Shown: positions 13,256 through 14,715 of the stretch, in pieces
How positions within the stretch are numbered: the stretch's first letter is position 1
How the letters are laid out: each line of letters begins with the position of its first letter
Origin: JBBQKP01 sp038326995
GTDB lineage: Bacteria; Planctomycetota; Phycisphaerae; Tepidisphaerales; Tepidisphaeraceae
Direction: 5' to 3'
Assembly: GCA_038326995.1 (NCBI GenBank)
Contig: JBBQKP010000065.1
Coordinates: 1 to 14,715, forward strand
Length of the DNA: 14,715 nucleotides
Program-made: the position numbers and the translations under genes
Notes under the pieces: generated by a model
Databases searched by the model: none
Told to the model about the DNA's origin: nothing
Seen by the model: the letters and a program-made list of their open reading frames with translations, nothing else

Positions 13256-14715
13256 GGTTTCATCTTTCTGATCTGCTCGATCGCAATCTCATGCTTCTTT
13301 GCGAGATCGGTCTTGCCGGCCGCGTTGGCGATGTCCATCGCGAGCTGATGCGCATCGATGCTATACGGATCAATGTGCACGGCACGATTGGCGAACTCGG
13401 CGGCGAGGTCGAGGTCTTTTAGCTCGTCTCGCGCGACCCGAGCGGCCCGGCGAGCGATGCGTGTGTCCTTCGTCTGGTCCTTTGCAAGCACGCCGAGATG
13501 CGTCAGCGCCCGCTCCGGGTTATTCAGTTCTTTCGTCAAATAAAGCCCCGCCAGTCGCTGGTGCGGCATCGGTTCGAGCGGGCGAATCGCCGATGCTTTT
13601 TCCCACGCGTCGGCTGCCTCTTTGAACTGTTTATCGCGTACGAATGCGTCCGCTTCTTTTGCCAGTAGCTGATACTTCTCGCTCGATTCCTTGTCATAAC
13701 CCCACGTCGATGTCTGAACCCCAGCCCAGATTTTGAAATCGCTAAAAAGCTGGTCGAGCGATCGGCCCGTTCGCAGCGGAAACACATCATCCTGCGATTT
13801 GCCGTCGCGAAAATCGGCGAGCATGAGCAGTATCGTCTTCTGCCCGTACGTGTCGGTCAGGTATCTGCACAGCCAGCCCGATTGTGCGTACGCCATCGCG
13901 CGGTCGCTCGGCTTCTTAGGTCTGACGAACGCCCACGTGAGTTGATTGAGGTCGAAGAGCGTGCCCTTGGTCGTCGCGTTGTAGAGCATCGCGGTCCACT
14001 CGAATCGAAGCGGCTGTTCCTCTTCGAGCACGGCCAGGCCTTCGGTCATCCAATGCGGAATTCGGTTCTCTGTCGCGCCGAGTGTGATCGTGTGCGTGTA
14101 CTCGTGTTTGAGGACCTGACTCCAGTTGTACAGGCCGAGCGTTTGGGCGTTTTGCCTGGGACTGACCAGCGCGATGATCGGCCCGGTGGCGGCGCCGACG
14201 GTGCCGATCCACGGACTGCCGGTCGTGCGGACGCTGAAGCGGTCGTGGGTTGGAAAAAGTTCGATGACGGTTTTCTGCTCGGGCGACCATTCGTATTTCG
14301 CACTGACGGCCGGGTGAATTTCGTCCAGATAATCAAGCATGAACTGAGCCGCGACCGGGTCGGCCTCTTTATCAAATGCGATGATGAAATGTTTGCCTTC
14401 AAGGCGCGTGTAGCTCTTGAGATCGTCAAGCAGTCGGAGGTAATTCGTGGTCTCGCGGTTATATGGGTCGAGCAGCCGCGCGGCTTCGAGCGTCGTTCTG
14501 GCCGCGTCGTCGTCGCCGCTTTGAGTGAGCAACAGCCCCAGGCCGTTACGCGCCGCGGTCGACCAGGGCGCACGCTTGATCGCCTCTTCGTAGTACGTCC
14601 GCGCGCGATCGTATTGCCGCATCGATCCGAGCTGCTCGGCCACTTCGAACATCGGCCTTGCGTCGTCGGGCCGAAGTTCGCGCGCCTTGGCCATGCGTGC
14701 CAGCAATGAGGCGTC
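13252..14715 (-). CDS. TPR protein with peptidase-MA-like (gluzincin) domain, N-terminus outside window
   Basis: The frame is open through the right edge, so the start lies beyond position 14715; 487 codons are visible. N-terminal TPR-like helices (ARPMFEVAEQLGSMRQYDRARTYYEEAIKRAPW, then ARNGLGLLLTQSGDDDAARTTLEAARLLDP) lead to a metallopeptidase-type domain. The zinc motif HEYTH (codons at 14106-14092) and IPHWMTEGLAVLEEE, with a downstream Glu as probable third ligand, are as in gluzincins of the peptidase-MA type. The C-terminal 150 residues again resemble TPR repeats (YQLLAKEADAFVRDKQFKEAADAWEKASAIRP; AAEFANRAVHIDPYSIDAHQLAMDIANAAG). It may be secreted or membrane-attached, but the N-terminus needed to judge this is missing. 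The stop overlaps the MazG-like gene by 4 bp. Confidence 0.85.
   Translation of the reverse strand, partial: DASLLARMAKARELRPDDARPMFEVAEQLGSMRQYDRARTYYEEAIKRAPWSTAARNGLGLLLTQSGDDDAARTTLEAARLLDPYNRETTNYLRLLDDLKSYTRLEGKHFIIAFDKEADPVAAQFMLDYLDEIHPAVSAKYEWSPEQKTVIELFPTHDRFSVRTTGSPWIGTVGAATGPIIALVSPRQNAQTLGLYNWSQVLKHEYTHTITLGATENRIPHWMTEGLAVLEEEQPLRFEWTAMLYNATTKGTLFDLNQLTWAFVRPKKPSDRAMAYAQSGWLCRYLTDTYGQKTILLMLADFRDGKSQDDVFPLRTGRSLDQLFSDFKIWAGVQTSTWGYDKESSEKYQLLAKEADAFVRDKQFKEAADAWEKASAIRPLEPMPHQRLAGLYLTKELNNPERALTHLGVLAKDQTKDTRIARRAARVARDELKDLDLAAEFANRAVHIDPYSIDAHQLAMDIANAAGKTDLAKKHEIAIEQIRKMKP

Noticed and set aside
13882..14709. 275-codon plus-strand frame at the right end
   Set aside because: It lies opposite the zinc motif and TPR repeats of the minus-strand gene and has no domain of its own.

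Overview
The window looks like chromosomal DNA from a GC-rich bacterium, most likely a planctomycete and possibly of the Phycisphaerae type. I infer this from the style of the proteins (a Tad-type secreted protein with a lectin-like tail, an HtrA protease, a TPR/gluzincin protein), from a dispersed palindromic repeat of a kind I associate with such genomes, and from many start codons with no visible Shine-Dalgarno sequence. No rRNA, phage, plasmid, transposase or CRISPR gene is visible. There are 14 protein genes (two cut by the window edges) and one tRNA.

Layout. Positions 1-1235 (minus strand): a tight row atpC > trpG/pabA > rhaA (truncated), i.e. the ATP synthase epsilon subunit without atpD beside it, a chorismate-pathway glutamine amidotransferase and L-rhamnose isomerase. 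Positions 1379-1533 (plus): tRNA-Arg(TCG), then a strong hairpin with a T-run. Positions 1633-5320 (plus): an ABC-2 type exporter whose ATPase (1633-2652) and permease (4169-5320) are separated by about 1.5 kb. That gap holds an unfamiliar 246-residue protein with features reminiscent of the uracil-DNA-glycosylase fold. The protein is bracketed by two roughly 100-bp direct copies of a palindromic repeat, and the second copy is followed by about 500 bp with no recognisable gene.

Positions 5376-8967 (minus): pspA-like > yifB/comM-like > a Tad-domain protein, closely spaced and probably one transcription unit. Positions 9101-9532 (minus) encode an Rrf2-family regulator, divergent from dsbD (plus, about 9592-11604). 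This is followed by an HtrA-like serine protease (11721-12872) and a perfect 13-bp-stem terminator that also serves the convergent minus-strand pair. That pair is a TPR/peptidase-MA-like protein (cut by the right edge) whose stop overlaps by 4 bp the start of a MazG-like pyrophosphohydrolase.

How they fit together. The right two thirds leans towards envelope upkeep: PspA (membrane stress), DsbD (export of reducing power), HtrA (protein quality control), a putative surface/pilus-like protein and an ABC exporter. The link is positional only. The best candidate for something unusual is the repeat-bracketed gene wedged between the two halves of the ABC exporter. Secondary points are the Tad/lectin-like fusion, the zinc-cysteine-less YifB, the cysteine-less Rrf2 protein next to dsbD, the isolated atpC, and the gluzincin-MazG overlap.
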